A stretch of DNA of 44,554 nt from Peptococcaceae bacterium BICA1-7 (GTDB lineage: Bacteria; Bacillota; Desulfotomaculia; Desulfotomaculales; Desulfocucumaceae): positions 1 to 44,554 of the forward strand of contig JUEB01000032.1 in the NCBI GenBank assembly GCA_000802095.1. The letters are read 5' to 3'. Below are positions 1 through 11,100 of the stretch, in pieces. Within the stretch, counting starts at the first letter, position 1. Every line of letters begins with the position of its first letter. The translations under genes and the position numbers were made by a program. The notes under the pieces were generated by a model. That model was not told where the DNA came from. It did no database searches and worked only from the letters and a program-made list of their open reading frames with translations.

Positions 1-3000
1 ACCTCCAGCTCACAGGAGTAGGTGCCAAGGGCTTCTCCGGTCTCCAGGCAGGGATCTTAGGAGGATTTGCCAATATCAACACCCTAGTAGGAAGCCAGTC
101 TCTTGGAAGAGATACCCTAACCGGTTTGAATGCTGATGGGACCTTTAATTTGGACGCAACAACCAGCTACCAAAGCGGTGGTCAAACCTTAATCTTCAGT
201 GACTTTGAGAATTTGGCAGGAGGTAATAGTGACGACCGCTTCGAACTTCGTGGTAACCAAGCTTACACCCTCTCAGGTGGAGTAGGTAATGACACCTTTG
301 CCTTCATCGGCAGTGCCCAACTCAACGGCATGATTGACGGTGGCAGCGGCACGAATACCTTAGATTATAGTGCTTATAACCTAGGGGATAGCAGCGGTGT
401 TACCGTGAACCTAATGAACGGGTCGGCCACCGGAGTAGAAGATGGTTTAATAGGTCGAGTCCAAAACATCAAAAATTTAATCGGCAGCATGTACGGAGAC
501 TCTCTAACAGGTAATAGCCAAGAGAACCAAATCGATGGCCGGGGCGGAAATAATACTCTGACAGGAGGAGCCGGAAACGACACCTACGTCTTTGGAGAAC
601 ACTGGCTCAACGATAGGATCGTTGAAACCGCAAAAGGCGGCATGGATACCCTTGATTTCTCAGCCCTAACCTTAGATCTGATCACAACCTTGACCAGCAG
701 CGGTGGATCAGTCAGCGGTAATTCCGGCAGCGGGGATCGCTTGGTTCAGTACAATGGCGAGGTTTTGGAACACTTCATAAGCGGTTCAGGAAATGACCAG
801 TTTAAATTATCGGGTAAGGCCATTGTTCGAGGCTCCATAAACGGTGGGGCAGGGAATAACACCTTGGACTACAGTGGCTACGATACTGCCGTGACGTTTA
901 ACCTGCAAACCTCTGTGGTAACCTTTAACTTAAACAACTCTGTGGCAACGAGTCTAACCCGATTCAGTAATATCCGAGACTTTATCGGCAGTGCCTATAG
1001 TGATACCCTCACGGCACCGGATTTGGGTGCACGCTATAAGATAACCGGAGATAACGCAGGCAGCGTCAATGAAAGCAGCTACTTCACCCAGGTAGAGAAT
1101 CTCGTCGGCGGCAAAGGGGACGACACCTTCGCCTTGATGGGTAATGGCCAGCTGACGGGCTCCATTGACGGTGGCTTGGGAGTCAACACCTTGGATTACA
1201 GTACCTATAACCTAGGTGACGGCAGCGGAGTCCTAGTCAACTTGTCTACTGGTTCTGCAACCTCTGTCGCCGATGGAGAACTTGGAACGATTCGTAGAAT
1301 TCAAACCTTAATAAGTTCAAACTACAAGGATGAGTTTACCGGTCATCAGAGCGAAAATAATACCTTTATCTTTGAGAACGATTGGGGTAACGATGTAGTC
1401 AATCCCGGCGGAGGATTAAACACCTTAGATTTCTCTAGGATTACAGCAGACCTCACCCTTGCCTTGGACAGTGACCAAATAAAAATCATTCACTCTGAAG
1501 GTGAAACTATCTTAAACAGCTCCCTCGTATCTGGTCCGAATCTAAACAGGGTCATTCAAAAAGTTCTTGGCAGTCAAGGAGATAATCAATTCTTCCTTAA
1601 CTCAAGCTACGTTACTTCCCTCTACGGTGGTTCAGGAGACGACATCTTCCACTTAGCAGACGGGGTAGAATTAACTGGCCTCCTCGATGGTCAGGGCGGC
1701 AGTAATACCCTTGACTTAAGTGCTTACACTACAGCTAGGGACGCAGCCCTTACCGAGCTGGGATACGCAAGTGGCTTTAGTGGAACAGAAAAGAATCTAT
1801 CTCTAGGCTTCTACAACATCATTCGTTTGATCGGCGGAAGTGCTCTCGGCGATAAACTTACTGGCCTTAATGCTGATGCAACCTTTTTCTTAGACGATAT
1901 TACGGTGAGATACCTTAACCATAGTAGCGGGCGAACCCTTACCTTCACCAGTTTTGGGACCTTGGTTGGTGGTAATCAACAGGACTGCTTTGAAATTAAA
2001 GGAGATTGGCAATATAATCTCTTCGGCGGAGCAGGAGATGATACGTTTATCTTCTTCGACAACTCTCAATTAGAAGGAAACATCGACGGGCAAGCAGGTA
2101 AGAACACCTTAGACTATTCAGACTACACCACCTCACGTAACGTCTCCTTGACAGCCAAGGGTAATATCGAGGGCTTTAACGGTCAAGAAGCTAGTATCAG
2201 CGGACAATTCTTTAACATCAACCAGCTGCTAGGGGGCGTCACCACCGATTCCATTTCTGGAGTTAATTTGCCTTCAACTTGGGAAATAGGCGGGGATAAT
2301 AGCGGCACATACAAGGCTGATAGGGTTCTGACCTTTAACTCCATTGAAACCCTTAATGGCGGTGCTCAAAGCGACAACGTCTCCTTCAAGGATGGAGCTT
2401 CTCTAGCGGGAAATATCGATGGACGCAGTGGTAGGGATACCTTGGATTATTCGGCTTACCTAGAAGGCATCTACGTTAACCTCTCCACAGGAAAGGCTGC
2501 CAAGGTTGTTGGTGGTATAAGCAGTATTGAAAATGTAACAGGTGGCAGAGGGGACGATGAGCTTATAGGTGACGATATAGACAATATCATCAATGGTCGG
2601 GGTGGTAACAATACCCTCTCAGGGGGAAGCGGTAACGATACCTACGTTTTCGACACTGACTGGGAACATGCTATAATCATCGAGACCGCTGACGGCGGAA
2701 TCGATACTCTCGATTTCTCGGCGCTCCCCTACGACCTATCTTATATCCTGTCGGACAACGGGGGAACAGTCACCACGAGGGATCGCTCTCTGGGGTATAG
2801 TGGAGATATGTTGGAAAACTTCCTTAGCGGCTCAGGAAACGATACCTTTGTATTCCGTGATGGAGTCATTGTTCAAGGTTATCTGAACGGCGGCAGCGGA
2901 AATAACACCTTGGATTATAGCAACTATACTAAAGGTATCGACCTTGTCCTTACTGACCTAGGAACACTAAAAGGGTTCTGTGGTTGGGACAACAGTATCC

Positions 3001-4898
3001 TAGGTGGTTTTGCAAACATCAGCATCTTGGTTGGCACAGCGTTTACAGACAGTCTCTCAGCTTTAAATAACCCTTCAATTTGGGAAATAGCCGGACACAA
3101 CGGAGGGGTATACCGAACCGGAGGAATATCTCTTAACTTCAGCTCTATCGACACTCTTGTCGGCGGTGAACAACCTGACCAATTCAACGTCCAAGAAGGC
3201 GCTTCTCTGGACGGTGGAATTGATGGACGTGGTGATATTGATACCTTAGACTATTCAACTTACCGACTCGGGATTGAGGCAAACCTAAGCACCGGCAAGG
3301 TAACCGGGATCTTGGGTAGTATTAGCGGCATAGAAAATGTTATGGGTGGCCGAGGTAACGATAAACTCATCGGAGACGATCAAGATAACCTTCTAGACGG
3401 TGGTCTCGGCGATAATTGGCTGGATGGCCGAGGAGGAAATGATACTCTAATCACTGGCAGCGGGTTTAACACATTACTTGGCGGAAAGGGGACAGATAAG
3501 GCCATTGTGCCTTATGGTTCTACAAGTATTGTTCCAAATGCAGATATTGAAAGCTGGGTTATTCTCAATGCTCCAAAGTCAGGTTCAGGCGTAGCAAGAG
3601 AAAAAAGTCAGGATATTAAAAACAGTGTTGGTGGAACCTTAACTCACTTAGCAGTAACCGTAGAGGTGTCGCCCAATGTCCTTCCAGAAGATACGACCCT
3701 TTCCATAAAGATACTTACTGAAGAAGAGATTAAAAACAACATTCCAACCGGACTGGAGCTCAAGTTAGGCAGCGATATCTATCAAATCACAACCAAAGGG
3801 CAGAGATATTTTGGAGAAGGTAATAACATTGTGATTAAGATTGCCTATGATCTTGCAAAGATTGAGCTTGGAGAAAGACCCGTAATGCACTATTACGATG
3901 AGGCTCAGGGAAAATGGATCGAGATCGAGACGGAAATCGAATATGACGAAAAGACAGGTCAATGGAATGCTGTCGCCAAAGTGAATCACCTCACCAATTT
4001 TGCAGTATTTAGTACCCCTTGGCGCCCCTACTTAACGGACAGATACCTGACGGCGGTTTCAATTTCCCAGACTGTTTGGAAAACCTCGGACTATGCGGTG
4101 CTAACGAGAGGAGACGACTTCGCCGATGCCCTCAGTGCCGGAGTTTTGGCTCATAAGTATGGAGGCCCGCTCCTTCTGACTAAACCCAATGAAATCAGTA
4201 AGGATACTCTGAACGAGTTAAAACGATTGGAAGTAAAACACCTCTTTATAGTAGGAGGAACCGTGGTAGTATCCCAGGGTATAGAAGATGCTTTAAAAGC
4301 AATAGGTATAACTGTTGAGCGTATCTACGGTACTGACAGATACGAAACCTCAGTTAGGGTCGCGGAAAAGCTCGGGCATAGCAGCAGTGTCTTCCTTGCC
4401 ACCGGAAGCGATTTCCCTGATGCCCTATCGGCTTCGGTCATCGCTGCGAATTTGGGTATGCCAATCCTACTAACCAATAAAGGTGCCTTACCGACCTCCG
4501 TTGTCAGTTATCTACAGACTAATTCAGTAGGCCAAACTTACATTTTAGGCGGAACAGGTGTCATTGACACGGCTATAGAAGATCACGTTCCTGGTCCAAT
4601 CAGACTAGCCGGCTACGACAGATATGAAACTAACATCGCTATTCTGGATTATTTTGCTCAAAGCGTTAACTGGGAAAAAGTCTATATCACAGGCAAAGAC
4701 TTTGCTGATGGTATAACCGGAGGAGTATTAGCAGCCCAGACATCCTCCCCGCTGATGCTCACTGGCGACACTTTATCACCCGCTACATTAAATTATCTTA
4801 AGGCCAAAATGATCTCTTCTAGCCGAGTTCACGTTTTGGGGGGAGAAGCAGCCATACCGGCCTCGGTTCTGGCAGAAATCACTGATATAAACAAATAG
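1..4898 (+). CDS. Surface protein with RTX-like beta-roll repeats and three C-terminal CWB2 repeats (5' partial)
   Basis: The frame is open from base 3 to the TAA at 4896-4898, so the gene starts upstream of the window. The first possible start inside is a TTG at 126, which lies inside a repeat and is not a credible start. Residues are counted from that TTG. Residues 1 to about 1130 are glycine/asparagine/aspartate-rich repeats with recurring NTLDYS and GGxGNDT-type nonapeptides, as in calcium-binding beta-rolls. Residues about 1160-1295 form a ZU5-like beta domain ending in a HLTNFAVFS motif. Residues about 1305-1590 are three cell-wall-binding repeats of the CWB2 family (DRYET, DFADAL, VGG/LGG motifs), which in Clostridium difficile and relatives hold proteins non-covalently to wall polymers. 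The likely role is a wall-anchored adhesin or matrix protein; the ligand is unknown. A terminator follows 20 bases downstream, so it is probably the last gene of its transcript. Confidence 0.9.
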   Translation, partial: LQLTGVGAKGFSGLQAGILGGFANINTLVGSQSLGRDTLTGLNADGTFNLDATTSYQSGGQTLIFSDFENLAGGNSDDRFELRGNQAYTLSGGVGNDTFAFIGSAQLNGMIDGGSGTNTLDYSAYNLGDSSGVTVNLMNGSATGVEDGLIGRVQNIKNLIGSMYGDSLTGNSQENQIDGRGGNNTLTGGAGNDTYVFGEHWLNDRIVETAKGGMDTLDFSALTLDLITTLTSSGGSVSGNSGSGDRLVQYNGEVLEHFISGSGNDQFKLSGKAIVRGSINGGAGNNTLDYSGYDTAVTFNLQTSVVTFNLNNSVATSLTRFSNIRDFIGSAYSDTLTAPDLGARYKITGDNAGSVNESSYFTQVENLVGGKGDDTFALMGNGQLTGSIDGGLGVNTLDYSTYNLGDGSGVLVNLSTGSATSVADGELGTIRRIQTLISSNYKDEFTGHQSENNTFIFENDWGNDVVNPGGGLNTLDFSRITADLTLALDSDQIKIIHSEGETILNSSLVSGPNLNRVIQKVLGSQGDNQFFLNSSYVTSLYGGSGDDIFHLADGVELTGLLDGQGGSNTLDLSAYTTARDAALTELGYASGFSGTEKNLSLGFYNIIRLIGGSALGDKLTGLNADATFFLDDITVRYLNHSSGRTLTFTSFGTLVGGNQQDCFEIKGDWQYNLFGGAGDDTFIFFDNSQLEGNIDGQAGKNTLDYSDYTTSRNVSLTAKGNIEGFNGQEASISGQFFNINQLLGGVTTDSISGVNLPSTWEIGGDNSGTYKADRVLTFNSIETLNGGAQSDNVSFKDGASLAGNIDGRSGRDTLDYSAYLEGIYVNLSTGKAAKVVGGISSIENVTGGRGDDELIGDDIDNIINGRGGNNTLSGGSGNDTYVFDTDWEHAIIIETADGGIDTLDFSALPYDLSYILSDNGGTVTTRDRSLGYSGDMLENFLSGSGNDTFVFRDGVIVQGYLNGGSGNNTLDYSNYTKGIDLVLTDLGTLKGFCGWDNSILGGFANISILVGTAFTDSLSALNNPSIWEIAGHNGGVYRTGGISLNFSSIDTLVGGEQPDQFNVQEGASLDGGIDGRGDIDTLDYSTYRLGIEANLSTGKVTGILGSISGIENVMGGRGNDKLIGDDQDNLLDGGLGDNWLDGRGGNDTLITGSGFNTLLGGKGTDKAIVPYGSTSIVPNADIESWVILNAPKSGSGVAREKSQDIKNSVGGTLTHLAVTVEVSPNVLPEDTTLSIKILTEEEIKNNIPTGLELKLGSDIYQITTKGQRYFGEGNNIVIKIAYDLAKIELGERPVMHYYDEAQGKWIEIETEIEYDEKTGQWNAVAKVNHLTNFAVFSTPWRPYLTDRYLTAVSISQTVWKTSDYAVLTRGDDFADALSAGVLAHKYGGPLLLTKPNEISKDTLNELKRLEVKHLFIVGGTVVVSQGIEDALKAIGITVERIYGTDRYETSVRVAEKLGHSSSVFLATGSDFPDALSASVIAANLGMPILLTNKGALPTSVVSYLQTNSVGQTYILGGTGVIDTAIEDHVPGPIRLAGYDRYETNIAILDYFAQSVNWEKVYITGKDFADGITGGVLAAQTSSPLMLTGDTLSPATLNYLKAKMISSSRVHVLGGEAAIPASVLAEITDINK
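3..3510 (+). repeat. Array of diverged beta-roll repeats (RTX-like)
   Basis: The translated region repeats a module of an NTLDYSxY motif, a short hydrophobic strand, an IENV/INxL segment, a GG-x-G-D-D/N-D segment, and often a TYVF-containing strand. The spacing of the NTLDYS motif is irregular (roughly 80-160 residues), and two or more module types alternate. DNA copies are diverged but still recognisable, for example the recurring aataacaccttggatta-type stretches. Canonical GGxGxDxUx nonapeptides are dense only near the end (around 3390-3480). Confidence 0.75.
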
Positions 4899-4918
4899 GT
4901 TTAAATTACACATCAAAA

Positions 4919-4962
4919 GAAACTGCTGACGAGTTTTTACAACTTGTCAGCAGTTTCTTTTT
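4919..4962 (+). terminator. Rho-independent terminator after the CWB2 gene
   Basis: Twelve-base arms GAAACTGCTGAC (4919-4930) and GTCAGCAGTTTC (4946-4957) pair perfectly across a 15-base loop and are followed by a run of T. The position, 20 bases after the stop codon, fits termination of the upstream gene. The 3' half is repeated exactly in the terminator at 11310-11345. Confidence 0.9.
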
Positions 4963-4973
4963 AAGTAATTAAT

Positions 4974-4986
4974 GGGGTCTGACCCC
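4974..4986. repeat. Short perfect palindrome GGGGTC-T-GACCCC
   Basis: Six-base GC-rich arms around one central T stand out in AT-rich intergenic DNA just after the terminator. Similar ggggtctgacccc sequences occur as dispersed palindromic elements in many bacterial genomes. Only one copy lies here, so calling it a dispersed repeat unit is inference. Confidence 0.4.
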
Positions 4987-5034
4987 CACACAAAGGGAAA
5001 CGATTCTGACAATTTGATTTATTTTGTGAAGAAT

Positions 5035-5062
5035 TTGAAGTTTGTCGAAAGACCAATATAAA
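5035..5062 (+). promoter_or_regulatory. Possible sigma-A-type promoter of the peptidase/RCC1 gene
   Basis: TTGAAG (5035-5040) and TATAAA (5057-5062) are separated by 16 bases and lie about 90 bases ahead of the ATG. The match is four of six and five of six to consensus. It is the best pair I can see in the 251-base gap, but the DNA is AT-rich and chance matches are likely. Confidence 0.35.
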
Positions 5063-5149
5063 TGTTGCAGGCAGGAATTGCATCTTTTTATAGAAAGAAT
5101 CTGCATGTTTTTGTTTAGTTAGAATCCGCATTAAGGGAGGCCTTATTTA

Positions 5150-8100
5150 ATGAAGAGAAATAGTTGTACAAGATCCATTTCATTTTTATTTATTCTGTCT
5201 CTATTATTTTTTGCAAGTTTAATGGTTTCGAATGTTTATGCAAGCGAAACCTCCTTGATTACTCCATCCGGAGACTCAGATCAACTGATTGCTGATCCTA
5301 GTGGGAGCCTGCCCTTAATCATTAAAGAAACAAGTTCTACTCCCACTGAGGTAACTGGACCATCAAAGGAATGGCTAAAGCTAATATACCCAGAGGGGGG
5401 GGTACATACGCAAACCCATACATCATCTAGCGATAAGCTTTATATACTTAATTCCTCTGATGGCGGTTATTTTGTAGTGGGAAATAACGAAAACTATAGC
5501 GGCATATTTATAATAAAGGCAGATTCAGCCGGTATCGTTCAAGCACAGTATAGAAGAGAAGCCGATGTCCAACAGCGTATATATGTCAATGCGGCTACCT
5601 TGTGTAGTGACGGAAGTATTACCATAGTAGGACGAAAGCTCAAAGAAGATGAGTGGAGTGGCGAAGGAACATTACTGTTAAACATGAAATTTAAGGAAGA
5701 TCCGGAAAATGGAAAGTTCGTAGTTGACCAAGACTCAATAAAAGAAAAAAGTTTCAATTCTACTAATACTTTACTCTCAATAGATCAGACAAAGGACGGA
5801 GGATTTATACTCGCTGGTTACAATCACCGTTATTTTACTCAAGAGGAACTTAACACTTCCGAATGGGCGAGAAGATTTGGAGATTATTGGTCTTATGCAC
5901 ATTTCTATCTTATGAGAGTAGATAGCCAATTTAATATGGTATGGGAAAAAACCTATTTCGATGATTGCACTGGAGAGACAAGGTCTGTTCAGTCTTTTGC
6001 TCAATCAGTGAAACAAACTTCTGACGGAGGATTTATAGTGTCGGGCCAAGGTGGTCATTATTATTGGAATAATGACTATGGAAACGGAGATTGTTTATTT
6101 AAAATTAATAGTTTAGGGGAGATCTTATGGGTAAGCTTCCTTAATCAAAATAATGGAGCTCTTTTTGGCCCACAAGCTATACTAGAAACAAAAGATGGGG
6201 ACTTTGTTAGTACAACGTATAGTAATGAGCAACAGGGCGGTGGTCTGGTTAAGTATGATTTTTACGGCAATAAACTCTGGGAACATTATTATTCCCCTGG
6301 AATTGATAGTACCCTTGTCCCGTGGGCATTACTGGAGGCAGAGGACGGAGGATATATCCTTGTAGGAGTCAGTTTTGATAGTGCTGCAATACCTGATACT
6401 TATCTAATGAAGGTTGATGGGTCGGGAACACTAATTTGGGAGCGCCACGGACTAACTGACGAACTTAAAAATTACAAAAATGCAGCTCTTTCTATAGTTT
6501 TCTCGGATGACGGGGGTATTATGGAGGCTGGCCATATTGAGACACCCCCAACAACTATGGCACCTACGGCAACACTAGCGGGCGGTATAGTAACTAATGG
6601 TACGGTTGTAAATCTTACAACAGCCTCAAGCGGTGCGACCATACACTACACACTCAATGGTCATGACCCAGATACAGACAGTCCAAGCGGAACTTCGGTC
6701 ACGATCAACGGTGCAGTCGGAACAACTGTAACCTTAAAAGCCTATGCAGTTCAAGACGGTATGATGGAAAGTGATATTGTCACCTTTACTTACACTATAG
6801 CTTCACCCGAAACACCTAACAAAGTTGCAGCACCAACAGCAACAGTGGCAGGAGGAATAGTTCCCAATTGTACCGATGTAATTCTTGGGACAACCACTAG
6901 TGGCGCTACAATATATTTTACAGTAGATGGCAGCAGCCCTATAAATAGCCCGCTTAGCGGGACTTCAGCAACAATTAGCGGCGAAGTCGGAACAACCGTA
7001 ACCTTGAAGGCGTATGCAATACAAGAGGGTAGGGTGGATAGCGACATAGCGACCTTTACCTACACAATAGAAACACCCCACGCTCAAGCGGGTAAGAACT
7101 CTGTATTCTTATTAAAACTCAAATCACCAATAGATGTTAAAGTTTCTCCTACTTATAAAAGCCAAGAACGAACCTTAGATATAAAGGCCACAGCTAATTG
7201 TTATGAAGTTGCTAATGACAGTACATTAACAAATGAAAACACCTTGACTGCCAGCTTCCAGGTGGTGGATGCAGAAGGCCAACCCCTGGGTATTTCCGGA
7301 AATCTGATATGGAATCAGGGGACAATGCAATGGGAGGCGCTAAATATCGATCTTAGTCAGATGACTTCTCAGGCTGCTACTGTGAAGGTAAGCTTTGAAG
7401 ACACACATCATCATATAGGAACTGACAAAAGCGAAATTTATGCGAGTGCCGAGCTTGGGCTTTCCTCATATAACGTTATGCCCAATGGCAATGTTTTGGT
7501 CTATGCTACACTTAAGGCCATTAATAATGGACGAGATACTCTAGGAAAGGCGAATTTGAGCGTGAGGATCGCCGGAAGCGATGAAAAGTTTAGACTTTTT
7601 GACACTGGCGATTTCGGGGACCTTGCTCCTAATGACGGTGAATATAGCAGAGAGCTTCATATTCCAGGCAAAATTCCGGCCATCATTGAACTCTACCTTG
7701 GAGATGAAATGGTGGATAGTGAAATTGTTAATGTAATAAGCAAGCCTGAACTGGCAGTTATTACAGATTTTGATGCACTATACGCCCAATTTAAGGATAT
7801 CGGTATGGGTCCCGGGGAAGACATTGATAAGAACGGGATTGTAGACTTCTATGATCTTTTGGAATGTGTAGCCCAGTACGCTAAGGAATATAACGGGGTC
7901 GTCTTTAACCTGGACCAGGAAATCGTGTCGAGCAAAGGCTATGATGACTATAATACTCTAATCTATGGCGTTCATACTATTAAAATGGCCAAAAATATTG
8001 ATAGGCTTATCAATAGGATAAGTACTAGTAAAAGTATAAAGAATGTAGCAATCATAGGTGACGACGAAGTTGTACCTTTTTTCAGAAGGATTGATCCGAC

Positions 8101-11100
8101 CCTTAATATTGCTAATGACGGGAAGTGTTGGGAAGAAGACTACTATAACGATGTGCACGGCGGTGGGGAGAATCCAACGATTTTGGATTCTAAAAAGGGT
8201 TTTATCATGACGGATGTACCTTACGGATCATATGATAACATAAGTCCTGACCTTTATAGCAGGCCTACTCTGGATGCTGCCGTAGGCAGGGTTTTTGCAG
8301 ACCGCCCCTTGCAACTGAAAACTGTTATCAACGGGTATAATAACCCCATACAATTAAATAACGCTGCAATTTTTCAAATGCAGAACGATACTGTTAACTG
8401 GGATACTTCAGTTAACCTTACATTAATCCCGGGGCTCATTTCAAATTACATGATGGGGGACGTAAACGTTCCTGGCTTTCAATCCGATAGATATTATATT
8501 TATAACCCGTTAAACTGCCCTGACGGATGGACTCCGACAGATATAACCACCGCCCTGCAAAATGTGGATTTGAATATGCTTTGGACTCATGCAAATCATA
8601 TGGTAGCCGACACATTTAAGGGTACTTCTTTAAACGCGACTGATCATCTTAGTAGTATGAACGATTCACCAGGTCACGTTTTAATTAGTACCGGTTGCCA
8701 TTCAGGATATTCAACTTCATATTCCTCCCCTGAGGGAAACTATATTTCTTACAACAATAGTTTAGTAAAAAGTCTTATAGCAAAGCAGGTTTCCTATATT
8801 GCCCCAACGGTTTATGGAATAGGTTTCGATAACCAAGTGGGCTATCACGACCTCATACTGCAAAGATTTATGGAAAACCTACTGGATACATCCACAGCTT
8901 CGGTAGGGGAAGCTCAGATTAAAGCCTACCAAGAATACTGGCAGAGAATACAACCTGAATTTAAGGATTTTTTTAATGTCTATTCTGCCTATGGTACCGG
9001 TTACTATGGACTACCTACTCAGCCAATTGTTCGCTTAGGCGGATTTCATACAACAGCTACAGACAGAACGTTTCTTTATGAATCAAGTCCTGTATCGGAG
9101 ACGATTGTGATCGATCCGGAATTTCAGGTAACAGAGTTGCCTGACGGCAAAAAGGTTTTTGAGGTACTAAATGAAGGAGATTATAACCTTCAGGCTTTTG
9201 CCCCGGTCATGCCTTTAATTATAAGGAAGATCGAGCTTCCAGGGGACACGGTAGTTAGCCAGGTAAATCTATCTCGATTTACAACCTCAGACTATACGGG
9301 AGGAGTTGATTTGCCTACTGCCGTACCCGTTAGAAAATCAACAGGCTCTGTTGTAGGAACTTACGACTTGCCAGATACTTACCCAGAAAAAATCTATTGG
9401 TGGGAGACCTATAAAGAGGGGGATCGTCTACAGCTAGTCCTCAGCGTAATCCCCATGCAGTATCGTGAGGATAGTAAAGGAGTAACCTTATATAACCATC
9501 TGGAGTTTGAAATTGTTACATCAACTGATGAGCTCTGGGCCTGGGGTAACAACTTTAATGGTCAATTGGGCGATGGAACCACAGAAAACAGAATAATCCC
9601 AACACGAATTGGCAGTGAGAAAGGTTGGATAGCAGTTACTGCAGGAGGTACCCGTACACTGGCTCTAAAAGGGGATGGTACTCTTTGGATCTGGGGGGAT
9701 GATTCCAGCGGCGAGAGCAAAATGATCCCAACACAGATTGGCAGTGACAGTGACTGGATAGCGGTTACGGCAGGAAGTAGTCATAATGTGGCTTTGAAAG
9801 CGGACGGTAGTCTTTGGACTTGGGGATTTAATTGGTATGGAGAGCTAGGCGATGGTACAACAATAGAGAAAAGAGAACCGACGCAGATCAGCAGTTATAG
9901 TGACTGGATAGCAGCGGCTGCGGGAGACGGCCATACCATGGCTTTGAGAGCAGACGGTAGTCTCTGGGGCTGGGGCGATAACTGGAGGGGTCAGTTGGGA
10001 GATGGCACCACAGAAAGCAAAACGACCCCGACGCGAATTGGCAGTGACAGTAACTGGACGGCAGTGGCTGCAGGAAATGGTCATACTATAGCCTTAAAAT
10101 CTGATGGCAGTCTCTGGGGCTGGGGCGATAACTGGAATGGACAGTTGGGCGATAGTATCAAAGAAGAAAGAACAACCCCGACCCAGATTGGCAGTGAGAC
10201 TAATTGGGCGAGGGTTTTTGCTAAAGATATGAAATCCTTTTCCTTGAAAACCGATGGTACTCTCTGGGGTTGGGGGGGTGATGGTATGACAGAAAGCAAC
10301 ACGATCCCCACGCAGATTGGCAGCGAGAGCGATTGGAAAGAAGTGGCTATAGGATTTAGCCATACTATGGCCTTGAAAGTTGACGGCAGCCTTTGGGGCT
10401 GGGGGAATAACTGGAATGGCGAGCTGGGGGATGGTACGACAGAAAGCAAAACGACCCCGACCCGGATTGGCAGTGATAGTAACTGGACAGCAGTGGCTGC
10501 AGGATCTCAACATACCGTTGCTTTGAAAGGCCAAGTAGGGTATACTGCTACCCCGGTAGTTCAAATTGGAATTAATCCTAATGCAGGTGACGGCGCCGGG
10601 ATCTTTGTTGGTCTAAAGGATATTAAGAATGCCGAAGGTCATGAGGAACCAAATGCAAAAATCTCTCGTTATGAGATTGAGCTTGTGTATGACAATAATC
10701 AGACAAGATTATTAAATGTGGTCGATGAAGCTAACATAGGCCAAATTATCTTGGATAATCCACAAAATATAAGGAAGGTAAGTGTAGTTGATATAGTTGA
10801 TCAAGGAACCAGTAACTATGAAAAACTCTTCTTCGTACCTTTAGCTTTAATAGGAACTTCAAACCATCCTATCACAGTAACGGTCAAGTTTACGAGTTTG
10901 AACGATATAGATTTGAATCCGATAAAGGTGTTCGATAGTACGTTAACGTTTCAGCGAGGTAAGATTCTCAACGAAGCTAATAATGAACAGCTTACATTAT
11001 TAGATGCGATTGCCGGACTTCAATATCTGGCAAAAATAGTTGGCTTTGGGACAGACACAGGTGAGGTTAATGTGATTAATATGTCCTCGATAATACCGCC

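Noticed and set aside
126-128. TTG as the true start of the first gene
   Set aside because: The frame is open through base 3, the upstream residues continue the same repeat pattern, and no signal peptide or ribosome site is present at the TTG.
4963-5149. Cyclic-di-GMP riboswitch ahead of the peptidase gene
   Set aside because: Such riboswitches often precede surface-protein genes in this group, but I find no GEMM core sequence or tetraloop arrangement here or in the other two leaders.
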